Shown here: piece after piece, positions 42,683-51,456 of the stretch
Numbering within the stretch: the stretch's first letter is position 1
Layout of the letters: every line of letters begins with the position of its first letter
DNA from: Pseudoxanthomonas sp. Root630
GTDB taxonomy: Bacteria; Pseudomonadota; Gammaproteobacteria; Xanthomonadales; Xanthomonadaceae
DNA length: 64,000 nucleotides
Direction: 5' to 3'
Assembly (NCBI RefSeq): GCF_001427585.1
Contig: NZ_LMGY01000005.1
Location: forward strand, 1-64,000
The notes under the pieces: model-generated
The model's input: only the letters and a program-made list of their open reading frames with translations
Databases searched by the model: none
What the model was told of the DNA's origin: nothing
Program-made: the position numbers and the translations under genes

Positions 42683-43573
42683 ATGCAAGTAGGCAGACGC
42701 AACCGCACGATCCTGGCATTGCTCATCTATGCAGGCTTGGCCAGTGGCTGCGCGAACCTCGGAGCAGTGCGGGAGTTCGCGGCCAGTTCGGCCAACATGA
42801 CAGGCTACAAGGCCGTCACCGAGCACTATGTCAGCAGTGCCGATCGGCAACTGGCTGACCTTCCGCCAGACAAGCGATTCGATAGCACTCGAAACAACCT
42901 TCGGACACTGAAGGTGGTCACCGGGCAGGACAAGGAAACCCTGCTCAAACTGCACGCGATCACGACCGGTTACATGAGTGCATTGGCCCAGCTGGCCGGT
43001 GAGGACGCTTACTCGATCTCTCCTGAGATCAAGCAGGTGTCCGGCGCCATCCAAGCTTCGGACTCGCTGAAGATCAATGCAGACCATGTCAGCGCCTATA
43101 GCAACATCGCCCAGCGCGTTGCCGATTGGGCGTTGGCTGCCAAGCAGGCCAAAGACGTCAAGCAGATGGTCCGCCTGAACGGCGCAGACATGGACAAGCT
43201 GCTGGAGGCGATGCAACTGGCCACGCAGGCTTACGGCATCGTGCTGGAGCAGGAAATCCAGTCCTATGAACTGGTGGCGGACTATCGACAAGCGCAGTGG
43301 TCGGCCAAGCTGCCGGGCGATGTCGGGCTGACCCCCGAACGGCGCGAGGTGATCGCCACCGTTCTGCGTCGGTCCACCCAGGCTGACCTTGCCGCCCAGC
43401 AACAGGCGCTGAAGGCACAGCAAGCGGCCGCGGCGGGACTGGACCGGGTCCGGCAAGCGCATGAGGTCATGCTGAAGAACGTGGACAGGCTCAGCGCAAA
43501 AGATGTCCAAGCCATCTTGCGCCAGGCCTCCTCCGACCTGAAGTCCATCCGTCAAAGCATCTCAGACCTGTAA
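42683..43573 (+). CDS. Helical lipoprotein of unknown function
   Basis: A 296-residue protein with AGGAG 9 nt before the ATG. The N-terminus is a signal peptide with lipobox LASGC (Cys near 24). The mature part is almost entirely helical and Ala/Gln-rich, with a coiled coil near residues 230-290 (LAAQQQALKAQQAAAAGLDRV). No family recognised. It is the first of four same-strand genes leading to the DUF2235 hydrolase, 16 nt before the next one. It could be a periplasmic scaffold. Confidence 0.65.
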   Translation: MQVGRRNRTILALLIYAGLASGCANLGAVREFAASSANMTGYKAVTEHYVSSADRQLADLPPDKRFDSTRNNLRTLKVVTGQDKETLLKLHAITTGYMSALAQLAGEDAYSISPEIKQVSGAIQASDSLKINADHVSAYSNIAQRVADWALAAKQAKDVKQMVRLNGADMDKLLEAMQLATQAYGIVLEQEIQSYELVADYRQAQWSAKLPGDVGLTPERREVIATVLRRSTQADLAAQQQALKAQQAAAAGLDRVRQAHEVMLKNVDRLSAKDVQAILRQASSDLKSIRQSISDL

Positions 43574-43589
43574 GCCAAGGAGATCGATC

Positions 43590-43991
43590 ATGGCAACCAA
43601 ACTTGCAGCAACCAAGAAACCTGCCTTTGAGATCGCCAACCTGCTCGACGATGCGGCCGATGCCATCCGGGATCGCAGCAAGCAGGCCTATGGCGCCGGA
43701 AAGATGAGCCTGGATGAGTACATGGATGCACGCGCCCAAGAGCTGGAGTTGCGCTCGGAGCTGCAGGTCATCGTGGCCACCAATCTGAGCGCGGCCCTTC
43801 AGCAGGCTTCCGAGGCGGGGGAGAACATTGAGCAGGCCATCGTGGATGCCAAGACGCGCATTGAGACCATCCGCTCGGTCAAGAACGGGTTGAAGATCGT
43901 GGCCGCCCTGGTGACCTTGGCCGCTGCGCTGGCGTCCGGCGAGGTTAAGACCATCGTCAAGGCGGGCAAGGCCGTGGCCGATCTCACCTAG
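43590..43991 (+). CDS. Small helical protein of unknown function
   Basis: A 133-residue, all-helical protein with AAGGAG 8 nt before the ATG. Residues ~15-90 look amphipathic, and the region NGLKIVAALVTLAAALASGE (~99-118) is hydrophobic enough to insert in a membrane or form a helical hairpin. No signal peptide. It sits between the lipoprotein and the DUF2235 gene. Confidence 0.62.
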   Translation: MATKLAATKKPAFEIANLLDDAADAIRDRSKQAYGAGKMSLDEYMDARAQELELRSELQVIVATNLSAALQQASEAGENIEQAIVDAKTRIETIRSVKNGLKIVAALVTLAAALASGEVKTIVKAGKAVADLT

Positions 43992-44060
43992 CAACCCGTC
44001 GATGAGTCCATCCGGATCTGTCGTCGCTTGTCTCTAATCAATACGGGAGTCGTGCGTGGC

Positions 44061-45467
44061 ATGCCCAAGAACATCCTGATCTTCGCTGATGGGACCGGAC
44101 AAGCCGGCGGTGTGCGGCCCGATCAGCAGTTGAGCAATATCTACAAACTCTATCGTGCCACGCGCGTGGGACCGGACAGCCCGATCGATCCGCGCGAGCA
44201 GGTCGCTTTCTACGATCCGGGGCTGGGCACGGCCGTGGCCGGCGGTCAGGTGCGACTGAGCCTGTGGCAGCGACTGAAATCGGTGTCCGGCCTAGCCGTC
44301 GGACTGGGGTTTAGCGGCAACGTGATTGATTGCTACGAAGCGGTTCTCAAGCGCTATGAGCCCGGCGACCGAATCTTCCTGTTCGGCTTCAGTCGTGGCG
44401 GCTACACCGTGCGCGCGTTGGCCAATGTGCTCAATCTATGCGGCGTACCCACCCAGGACGGGCAGGGCGGGCCGCTGCCGCGCACGGGCCGCCGTTTGCG
44501 TGCCATTGCCAGAGAAGCGGTGGTGCGGGTGTACGAGCATGGTGCCGGGCGCGATCGCAAGAAGTACGAAACCCAGCGCGAGGCCTTGGCTCATCGCTTC
44601 CGGCTCAAGTACGGGGCTGGCGAGCATCCTGCCCGCGGCGACGTGTTCCCGGAGTTTGTCGGCGTCTTTGATGCAGTGGCCGCGTTAGGGCTGCCGTGGC
44701 CGGCTCGGATCGGACTGGCAAGCCTGGGCGTGCTGATGCTGGCCGCCGCCAGCGGCGCGCTGGCGTGGCTGACGACTACTTGGCTTCACTGGGACGGCGC
44801 GGTGACGTTCTGGGCGTTGATCGCGCTGGGTATCGTGGCCGTGGGGCTGGCTTATCTGAGCACGACGTTGCGCTGGGCGCCCAAGGGCGTCAAAAGCGAC
44901 GCGCCGCCTGTGCATTTGGCCCTGTGGAATTCGGAGAACTACGACCGGTTGCTGGATCCGCGGATCCCGCAGGTCCGACACGCATTGGCCATCGACGAAA
45001 CGCGCGTGCAATTCGGGCGGGTCACGTGGGGTGGCTCAGCCAACCAGGCGCAGGTCGATGAATTCCGGTTCAGGCAGCGATGGTTCGCTGGTAACCACTC
45101 CGACATCGGTGGCAGTTATGCGGAGGAGGAATCGCGCTTGTCGGACATTTCATTGAAATGGATGGTCGAGCAGGCACTGGCGTTGCCCCATCCGATCCTG
45201 GTGGACTGGACCAAGCTGCATTTATACCCGGATGCAACCGGTGCGCAGCACTGCGAGGTCTTCGCACAACAGCAAGGGCCCTGGTGGGCACGTCTGGTTC
45301 CTTGGCCCAGTGCACCTCGGCAGATCAAAGAAGGAGCCGAATTGGATCCGACCGTGCTGGAACGATTCGAGGCTGCATGCGTACTGGCCTGCGACCAGAA
45401 GGCAGCGTATCGGCCCGAAGCGCTGCGCCACCACAACGCAGTGAAACACTACTACCCACCCCGATGA
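44061..45467 (+). CDS. DUF2235 alpha/beta-hydrolase with membrane segments
   Basis: A 468-residue protein. It begins with the DUF2235 signature (KNILIFADGTGQ) and has the nucleophile elbow GFSRGG at residues 109-114 (Ser111), with HSDIGG near 353 in the place of the catalytic His/Asp region. Two hydrophobic helices (~220-238 and ~248-266) interrupt the domain. DUF2235 proteins include type VI phospholipase effectors (Tle1 class), but no VgrG, PAAR or Hcp gene is nearby, so a membrane-linked enzyme is more likely. The ATG at 44061 is preferred; the frame extends to 44028. Confidence 0.75.
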   Translation: MPKNILIFADGTGQAGGVRPDQQLSNIYKLYRATRVGPDSPIDPREQVAFYDPGLGTAVAGGQVRLSLWQRLKSVSGLAVGLGFSGNVIDCYEAVLKRYEPGDRIFLFGFSRGGYTVRALANVLNLCGVPTQDGQGGPLPRTGRRLRAIAREAVVRVYEHGAGRDRKKYETQREALAHRFRLKYGAGEHPARGDVFPEFVGVFDAVAALGLPWPARIGLASLGVLMLAAASGALAWLTTTWLHWDGAVTFWALIALGIVAVGLAYLSTTLRWAPKGVKSDAPPVHLALWNSENYDRLLDPRIPQVRHALAIDETRVQFGRVTWGGSANQAQVDEFRFRQRWFAGNHSDIGGSYAEEESRLSDISLKWMVEQALALPHPILVDWTKLHLYPDATGAQHCEVFAQQQGPWWARLVPWPSAPRQIKEGAELDPTVLERFEAACVLACDQKAAYRPEALRHHNAVKHYYPPR

Positions 45468-45600
45468 ATCCTGTTATGTGCGGGGGCACGTCCTTGGGGC
45501 CGGACGTGATGCGGATGGGAGGTGCCATCGCGGATGCACTGGGTGGGGAACGGACGCGGATACTGGATACCGCGACAAAGTCAGGCCTCAGGGGATACCG

Positions 45601-46299
45601 ATGAAGTACGAAGTTGCATTGGCGGTGGTACGCCGCGCGGAAAGTGCCTTGACCGGCAGCCGCTTGGATCATTCGGACCGGTGGCTTCAGAGCGCCATTG
45701 AGACGGTCTTGGACGGGCCAGGGCTGGTGATCGCGGGCGGACAAATTCTGCTATGGCGAATTTTCTGGGTCCTCTTCACCACAGCCGTGTTCGTGACAGT
45801 GCTGCGCGTTCTGGACAGTCAGAACGTCGCATCCGTCTTCCTGCCGTCCTTTTTTCTGGCCATGGGGGTGGTCTATTTCAGTACGCCCAGTCGCTCCATG
45901 GCGGCCGGCGTTAATCCCAAACGGGTGGCGGATGTCAGGCAATTCATTCTGTCCATCGCCGACCAGCCACAGCAACTCCAGTCTCTGAGCGACTGCATTG
46001 AGGTAGTGCGTACGCATACGATGCAGAAGTTGGCCCGGTTCAATGTCCTGGCAGGCATTGCTTGGGGTGTTCTGTTCTGGTTCGTCGGCACGCACGCCTT
46101 GGCGCCAGGGCTGCCCGCAGAAGCGGTCAGCCGGGGCTTGTCCCATAGCATGGTGGGGGTGCTGTTGTTTGCTTTGGTCCTATGCGCTGGAATCTGCCAT
46201 GCCACCGCTGTCCGTGCGGTATGCCAGATCCTCGATTTCGCCATGATTGAAGCCAAAGCCGAGGTGGCTTCAACCCAGGGTGCGCCGCAAAAGAACTAG
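45601..46299 (+). CDS. Unknown membrane protein
   Basis: A 232-residue protein with GGGG before the ATG. Four membrane helices are predicted by eye: ~50-68 (LLWRIFWVLFTTAVFVTVL), ~76-94, ~150-170 (LAGIAWGVLFWFVGTHAL) and ~182-200 (MVGVLLFALVLCAGICHA). No family recognised. It follows the DUF2235 gene by 133 nt and may be its membrane partner. Confidence 0.62.
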   Translation: MKYEVALAVVRRAESALTGSRLDHSDRWLQSAIETVLDGPGLVIAGGQILLWRIFWVLFTTAVFVTVLRVLDSQNVASVFLPSFFLAMGVVYFSTPSRSMAAGVNPKRVADVRQFILSIADQPQQLQSLSDCIEVVRTHTMQKLARFNVLAGIAWGVLFWFVGTHALAPGLPAEAVSRGLSHSMVGVLLFALVLCAGICHATAVRAVCQILDFAMIEAKAEVASTQGAPQKN

Positions 46300-46348
46300 C
46301 CCGGGCGGTACCACCGAGGCTCGCGCGGCACCAAAGCCGATTCGGCTA

Positions 46349-47008
46349 TCACGCGTACGGTGCCTTTGGAAACGCCCTCCACGGCTCCTCAGGTACGTGC
46401 CTGCCGCTCATCGCGATGATCTCCAGCCTGAGCTGGTCGCGTCGCTCACCCAGGTACTCAAACAGCTCAGGGGCGTCATAGATGATGGTGGCCACTGCGG
46501 CAGCGGCTACAGCAAACATGTCGGCCACCATCAGCGTGTGGCGCGTGCGCTGAGAGCTGAAGCCTGTCATCCAGTCGCGTTAACCAAGCTGTGACATGCC
46601 CCCATGGGTGTAGCTGTCCAGATAACGGCCTTCCCGCGGAAGCATCTCAGCCAAGCGATCCACCCCTTCGAGCCCTGTCACCTTGCGCAGGGACTGCAGC
46701 ATCTTGGGCAGGGTCGGCGTGTCTCTTTCGCCAGCCATGATCATCGTTAGCAGAGGGGGCGGGCAGGCGTAAACAATCCAGAATGCGCATGCACCGGCTT
46801 CCATCAGAGGTCTTAGCAGGGCGGCGGCACTGGAGTAGTTCCCCACCGCAGAGAGCGTGGTGATGGAGGTGTGGTGCTCCAGCGCCAACGCCAGCGCAGA
46901 TCGGGCCAAACGGTGCCGGGACAATGCCGGTTCCTGGCGCGGTACCCGCGCATGGATCGCAATGGCCTGTTCGGTGGATTGCTTGCCGCGCAACGCCGAC
47001 GGATCCAT
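46349..47008 (-). pseudogene. DUF6988/DUF5677-like gene interrupted by one in-frame stop
   Basis: The minus frame from the ATG at 47008 encodes a helical protein (EHHTSITTLSAVGNYSSAAA, LMEAGACAFWIVYACP, DSYTHGGMSQLG) that stops at TAA (46580-46582). The same frame continues after the stop with equally good protein (DWMTGFSSQRTRHTLMVADM, ATIIYDAPELFEYLGERRDQ) to 46349. One base change restores a ~219-residue protein. The family name is given from overall pattern with moderate confidence; related proteins have been linked to HEPN-like folds. A sequencing error is possible. Confidence 0.6.
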
Positions 47009-47115
47009 GAGGGCGTCTCGTTTTAGCGATAGTCTTAGACGCCATTGTGTGCCCAATCGGCTAGCCTGAGGCACGGGCGCTTGAAGGCTGGCGCCCACGA
47101 AGAATGAGGAGATCC

Positions 47116-48132
47116 ATGTCCAAGGGCGACATCCCCATCAGCAATCTGGTCATGGGCCAGGTTCAGGCCACTCGCGTGCTGCACTTCACCGGTGGGCTGA
47201 TTTGCTTGCCACTGGAGGAGGGGGGATGGGCATTAGGGCCTATCAGCGCGTCCCAGGAGGGGCTGAGTTTTCTCTCGCCGATGCCAGAAGGGCAAGTGCA
47301 CATGCTCGCCCGCCAGGCGGGCACCTACTTCGTGGGCACCAAGGTTGTCTACAAGGACAGTGGTCCCGAGCGTGACGAATGCTGGTATCCCCATATCGGG
47401 AACACAGGCGCCACCGAGCAAAGCGCTGACACTTGGTCCGCTATCGCGTTTCGCGCCTCACAAGCCAAGGACGAGAGCACGGCGGAGCTTGCGCGCTACA
47501 TGAGCATCTGCATGCGCTCGGCCAGCCGCCGTCTTTGCGAAATCAGTGATCTTCATCATGAACAGCTGCGCTGGGCCCTCTTGCGAGGGCGAGACTCGGG
47601 CGAACGCTTCTCCAATACGGCGCTTTACGATCTGCACTTGGCCATTCATTCCTTCCTGGCAGAACTGAGCTCAACGCGTGACTACCTGTCCATCTTGGCA
47701 GCGCGTCGCGTAGGAGCCCCCAAGCACGTAGATAGCCTGAGGGACCTGCGCAACTGGCTCGGTACGCCCACCGGCAGCGCTGCGAACACGGATGGCATGA
47801 TCGCGTTGATTCTCGACGCCCTTGGCACCGAGACGCGGATGGGTTGGCTCAGACGAATGACCAAGCTGCGCAATCAAGTGACGCATCAACGACCGATGGG
47901 AGCCGATCCTCTGGCCGGTGCGTTACGCTTTCAGCGAGTCGCAACCGTCTCGGGTCTGTTGCCGCAGATTCGGATAACGCCCTGGTCTGCGGAGGAGATT
48001 GCGGAGGGCGAAGATCCTTTCATTGAGATTCTTCGCTTCTGGCTCGGCATGGAAGCTCTCGCCCACGGATGCACGAACTTCATGGACTATCCTGCCGAGC
48101 ATCCTCATTTCTTCGCGGCAGACCTTGAATAG
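47116..48132 (+). CDS. Unknown protein with HEPN-type RNxxxH motif
   Basis: A 338-residue soluble protein with GAGGAG before the ATG at 47116. The N-terminal ~110 residues look beta-rich. The C-terminal part is helical and contains TKLRNQVTHQRP with R252-N253-xxx-H257, the catalytic motif of HEPN ribonucleases, preceded by a Trp-rich helix (GMIALILDALGTETRMGWLRR). This suggests an RNA-targeting effector or toxin. It is convergent with the MBL/E2-E1-JAB operon, 271 nt away. The HEPN call rests on the motif and helix context only. Confidence 0.55.
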   Translation: MSKGDIPISNLVMGQVQATRVLHFTGGLICLPLEEGGWALGPISASQEGLSFLSPMPEGQVHMLARQAGTYFVGTKVVYKDSGPERDECWYPHIGNTGATEQSADTWSAIAFRASQAKDESTAELARYMSICMRSASRRLCEISDLHHEQLRWALLRGRDSGERFSNTALYDLHLAIHSFLAELSSTRDYLSILAARRVGAPKHVDSLRDLRNWLGTPTGSAANTDGMIALILDALGTETRMGWLRRMTKLRNQVTHQRPMGADPLAGALRFQRVATVSGLLPQIRITPWSAEEIAEGEDPFIEILRFWLGMEALAHGCTNFMDYPAEHPHFFAADLE

Positions 48133-48403
48133 GCTTCACTGTCTTCCATACATGCGCAAACGATAGGCATCTTCCTGGTTCTGCGTTGGCCCCTTGGCTG
48201 GAATTGCCTTTGCATTGCTCTTTGCCAGTTGGATCACATATCGCTTCTGGCAAGCAAAGCGAGGCGAGGGACAACATGCCCATACTGATGTGGGCCGTTG
48301 GACGCGGAAAAGATCAAGCCCTTGGGTTCCCACCGGACCTGTCTGGCCTGTGGGAAACACGCTAACCAGCGACATTGTCAGTAGGGGCGTCTTGCCACCT
48401 GCA

Positions 48404-49846
48404 TCAAGACTGGTGGAGTGCAGCCGAGCATGTTGCCCCGCAAGGGGGCAGCGGTTTGGGTACCGGCGGCCATTGCCAGCCAATCACGGCCGCGCGCAGA
48501 TGGGTACTGGAGGGCGCGTGGCAAGCCGTTGCCAGAACCTCGCCCCCGGCCACGTTCGCCACGTCATGCGCGGTAGCCCATGCTCCCAAATCCCACCCTT
48601 GGGCGGCGTGCGCAGCGAGTGATTCCGCGCGGGGATGGGCAAAGGAATTATCCGGCCCAAAGGAGTAGGCGAGACGGGCATAGGGCACGCTGGGCCGCGG
48701 CGGCTTGGCTCCCATGGGGCGGGCTCCATGATGAGGTACCGCTACGCCAACATAGTTGGACGCCAAGTGCGGTGCCAGGTACTCGTAGTCGACATCGCCG
48801 GTCATTAGCCATCGGTGGTGTGGGCTCCGATCGGTGACCTCCAGCGCGATCCCGCGTCCATTCCTGTCATGGCCACTGCCTTGTATGAGCGTCAGGCTCC
48901 GCCCATCGCTAAGTACTATCGGGTTGGACTTCCATGCCCCTGGCTCAAGGATGACCAGGGTTCCACCCGCCTCAAGAATGGATGCCGCGAAGGCGATATG
49001 GCGCGGGCCGATTGTTAAGTCGTAGGGGGCTATCCAGGTGCGTTGAAGGAAGACCTCCCGATCCCCTGGCGGTGCGAAGGCGCGAGCGCCCGCCCAGTGA
49101 TCGGTATCCCAATGCGACAGGATGATCGGTGCAGGACCACTGTGGCACAGCACCAGACCAGTCGGTCGAGTCTTGGCATTGCGATAGACGCCGCAGCCGA
49201 TGTCGTGCATCAACGTTACCGGACCACCCTCCGCGAGCAGGCCGTTGGCTGATCCTTGCCCGATATCATAGACAGCCCAGATCTCGGCCTGAGTCGCTTG
49301 CAGATAGGGCCCGAGCTGATCCGGCGAATGTCGGGGCCAGGATTTCATTGAAAAGGCTTGTTGCAGTGATGCGGCAAGTGATGGCTGTGCAGCGGAAATG
49401 CGTCCCACCGGCGTGCTAAGCGCCTCGGCGAAAAGGGTGGGATAGAACAGGCCTTCGCGAGCGCCAACAAGGCCAGGGCCGAGTTCGATCTCGAGCCAAT
49501 CGCTGCTCTGTGTGCTGAATACATCGGGGCCAAAGGCAAAGAACGCCTCCTCACGCGTCAGCAAGATCTCTAGTTGGCCCAGCGCTAAGTCATGGTACAT
49601 CCCCAGCCAATCAGGCCGGGGTGGCTCACCCACACCATCCGGGCGTTGCCGCGCGATCAGGTCTCCCAGCGACCAATCTGCCGAGAGCGCCCGGTCCATG
49701 AAACGGTCAGCGCTGTCGGCGGAAACCGTGTCGATTCCAATGACCAGATACTGCTCCTCGATCTGCTCTACCGAGTCCAACCGGGCATAGACGCGGGCAG
49801 GGATATCCCCCGGGTGTCTACGTTCGTTGTTGAAATGCGGGTTCAT
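48404..49846 (-). CDS. ComEC-like metallo-beta-lactamase-fold protein (MBL-3)
   Basis: A 480-residue protein; GGAG 7 nt before the ATG. Residues ~1-190 are a unique N-terminal domain. The MBL domain begins at IWAVYDIGQGSANGLL (~191), with metal motif SHWDTDHWAG (HxDxDH) near 244, GHD near 305, MTGDVDYE near 350 and PHHGARPMG near 370. HxDxDH in place of HxHxDH, and the IGQGSA start, are typical of the ComEC/Rec2 group, whose MBL domains act as nucleases. It is the last gene of the E2-E1-JAB operon. Confidence 0.75.
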   Translation of the reverse strand: MNPHFNNERRHPGDIPARVYARLDSVEQIEEQYLVIGIDTVSADSADRFMDRALSADWSLGDLIARQRPDGVGEPPRPDWLGMYHDLALGQLEILLTREEAFFAFGPDVFSTQSSDWLEIELGPGLVGAREGLFYPTLFAEALSTPVGRISAAQPSLAASLQQAFSMKSWPRHSPDQLGPYLQATQAEIWAVYDIGQGSANGLLAEGGPVTLMHDIGCGVYRNAKTRPTGLVLCHSGPAPIILSHWDTDHWAGARAFAPPGDREVFLQRTWIAPYDLTIGPRHIAFAASILEAGGTLVILEPGAWKSNPIVLSDGRSLTLIQGSGHDRNGRGIALEVTDRSPHHRWLMTGDVDYEYLAPHLASNYVGVAVPHHGARPMGAKPPRPSVPYARLAYSFGPDNSFAHPRAESLAAHAAQGWDLGAWATAHDVANVAGGEVLATACHAPSSTHLRAAVIGWQWPPVPKPLPPCGATCSAALHQS

Positions 49847-49905
49847 TGACTCACTCCAAGACTAGTTGAGTTGTTCCACGCCCGATTCTCAGATGTCACG
49901 CACAC

Positions 49906-50805
49906 CTACAACGTAAATCGGGTCTCCACCGTCAAGCTGCCGAGGTAGTAGTCGTGCACGTGGGGGCGCTGCAGGTTGTCCAGGGTTGGGCCGAGGTAGG
50001 AACCGTTGGACACATAGAAGTGGACTTTGTCATCGACACACTCCATCGTGATGTCGCCTGCACGGTTCTGGGTGATGGTCTGGTAGCCGGTGTAGTAATG
50101 AAGATGACGAGAAGGCGCCTCACCAATAACGATGATCTGAGGATCAAGACGCTCCAACCAGGCATCCGGAATCTTTCCCGACCAGCGGCCGTGGTGGGCT
50201 GCAAACACGATGGTGGTCTTCTGCAGGTCGATGCTGTCGGTGATGTCCTCCATGAACTGGGTCTCCAGATCGCCCAACCACATCACGCTGGCTCCGCCAG
50301 CGGCCTGGTATCGGACTACGGCTGAGGTATTGTTGTACGACTCGCCTGCGTCACAGGCAGCCAAGGCCTGCTTGAAGTAGGGGTTCTGCAGGTCTGGCCA
50401 CAAGATGCTGATGCCGGAGGAGTCGCGCGTCTCGTCGCCAAGGTTCATCCACTTGCGCGAGCAGTCCTTGTGAATGTAGAACGCCTTGGAGCTATCACGA
50501 AGGGCGCAGTAGCGCGTGAATGAAGTTGTATCTTCGTCCTTGATGGCCTGGTTCTTCACTACGTAGAAGTTCCAGATCGGCATCGCATCATCAAGCAGAT
50601 GCAAGCCACCGAAATGGTCCTCATCCGGGTGGGTACAGATGAAACGGGAGATGCCTACGCCGGCGGAGGCATTCTTCAGCTCTGTAATGATGCGATCGGC
50701 ATTGTCCGCGGACAGATCGCAATCAATGATGGTGAAGTTGTCACTGTTGTGGCGGATATAGAACATGTCCCCGGCGCCAACAGCGAAGCTCTTTATGATG
50801 GACAT
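49906..50805 (-). CDS. ComEC-like metallo-beta-lactamase-fold protein (MBL-2)
   Basis: A 299-residue protein. The ATG at 50805 has AGGAGGT 6 nt upstream; a TTG at 50811 is less likely. A compact ComEC-type MBL domain: VGAGDMFYIRHNSDNFTIID at the start, metal motif THPDEDHFGG (HxDxDH) near 60, MWLGDLE near 173 and AAHHGRWSG near 202. The C-terminal ~60 residues hold His/Tyr-rich sequence (SRHLHYYTGYQT). No signal peptide, so it is cytoplasmic. It lies 59 nt before MBL-3 and 42 nt after the membrane-protein gene. Confidence 0.78.
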   Translation of the reverse strand: MSIIKSFAVGAGDMFYIRHNSDNFTIIDCDLSADNADRIITELKNASAGVGISRFICTHPDEDHFGGLHLLDDAMPIWNFYVVKNQAIKDEDTTSFTRYCALRDSSKAFYIHKDCSRKWMNLGDETRDSSGISILWPDLQNPYFKQALAACDAGESYNNTSAVVRYQAAGGASVMWLGDLETQFMEDITDSIDLQKTTIVFAAHHGRWSGKIPDAWLERLDPQIIVIGEAPSRHLHYYTGYQTITQNRAGDITMECVDDKVHFYVSNGSYLGPTLDNLQRPHVHDYYLGSLTVETRFTL

Positions 50806-50847
50806 CGACAACCTCCTTGTCAGGTGGGGCGTGGCAGGTTAGCTGCG

Positions 50848-51456
50848 CTAGGTGCTGCTCTCTATCGCCAGCACGGTTCGGACAAATCGAATGCCGCTTT
50901 GTTGCGCGCACACGCATGCGAGCACGTACTGGATGGCAAAAATCGCCGCGGCCGGCGCCATCGCCATGGGCAGCCCCAAAATCTTCAGCAGTGCCGGGGT
51001 TCCCAGGGCCAACAGGAAAGACAGGGTCGCCAGATCACGAAACAGCAAGAAGCGCTTGTTCGCATCAAGAACGGCTGGATCATCCCGATGCTGGCGGTAG
51101 AGGCGGTACCAAAGCGTGTTCTGGGCAACCGGCTCGGTCGGGAAATCCCCTAGACGATTGCGTAACGCGCCCTGGTTGATGCGCGAATCGCCTTCCAGGT
51201 ACTTACTGAAGGCTCGATGGCCGGGCAGGGCATGTCGTGGCCGCCAGAACGCCAGCGATGCCTTGAGATCGGCCGAGAACAGCGTTGTCAGCAAGAGCAC
51301 TGCTGGGGGTACGAGCAGGCTACTCAACATGCCGGTCACGTTCTGCGGGTCCATGCGTAGGTCCTGCCAGAACGGCACGAGCAATGCGCCGAGGATCACC
51401 ATATCGAGGGCGACGAATGCCCCCAGCCACGGCAGTAGGCCCTTCTTTGCGCTCAT
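50848..51456 (-). CDS. Membrane protein of the E2-E1-JAB/patatin operon
   Basis: A 202-residue protein with four probable membrane helices: ~10-28 (WLGAFVALDMVILGALLVPF), ~43-62 (LSSLLVPPAVLLLTTLF), ~143-160 (LATLSFLLALGTPALLKILG) and ~163-182. The 80-residue loop between helices 2 and 3 is charged and cytoplasmic (DLKASLAFWRPRHALPGHRAF). The start overlaps the patatin stop as ATGA. Family unknown; it may anchor the phospholipase or be a membrane effector in its own right. Confidence 0.62.
   Translation of the reverse strand: MSAKKGLLPWLGAFVALDMVILGALLVPFWQDLRMDPQNVTGMLSSLLVPPAVLLLTTLFSADLKASLAFWRPRHALPGHRAFSKYLEGDSRINQGALRNRLGDFPTEPVAQNTLWYRLYRQHRDDPAVLDANKRFLLFRDLATLSFLLALGTPALLKILGLPMAMAPAAAIFAIQYVLACVCAQQSGIRFVRTVLAIESST

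Noticed and set aside
44061-45467. Type VI secretion effector (Tle1) identity for the DUF2235 protein
   Set aside because: No VgrG, PAAR, Hcp or adaptor gene is nearby and the protein has membrane helices within the domain.
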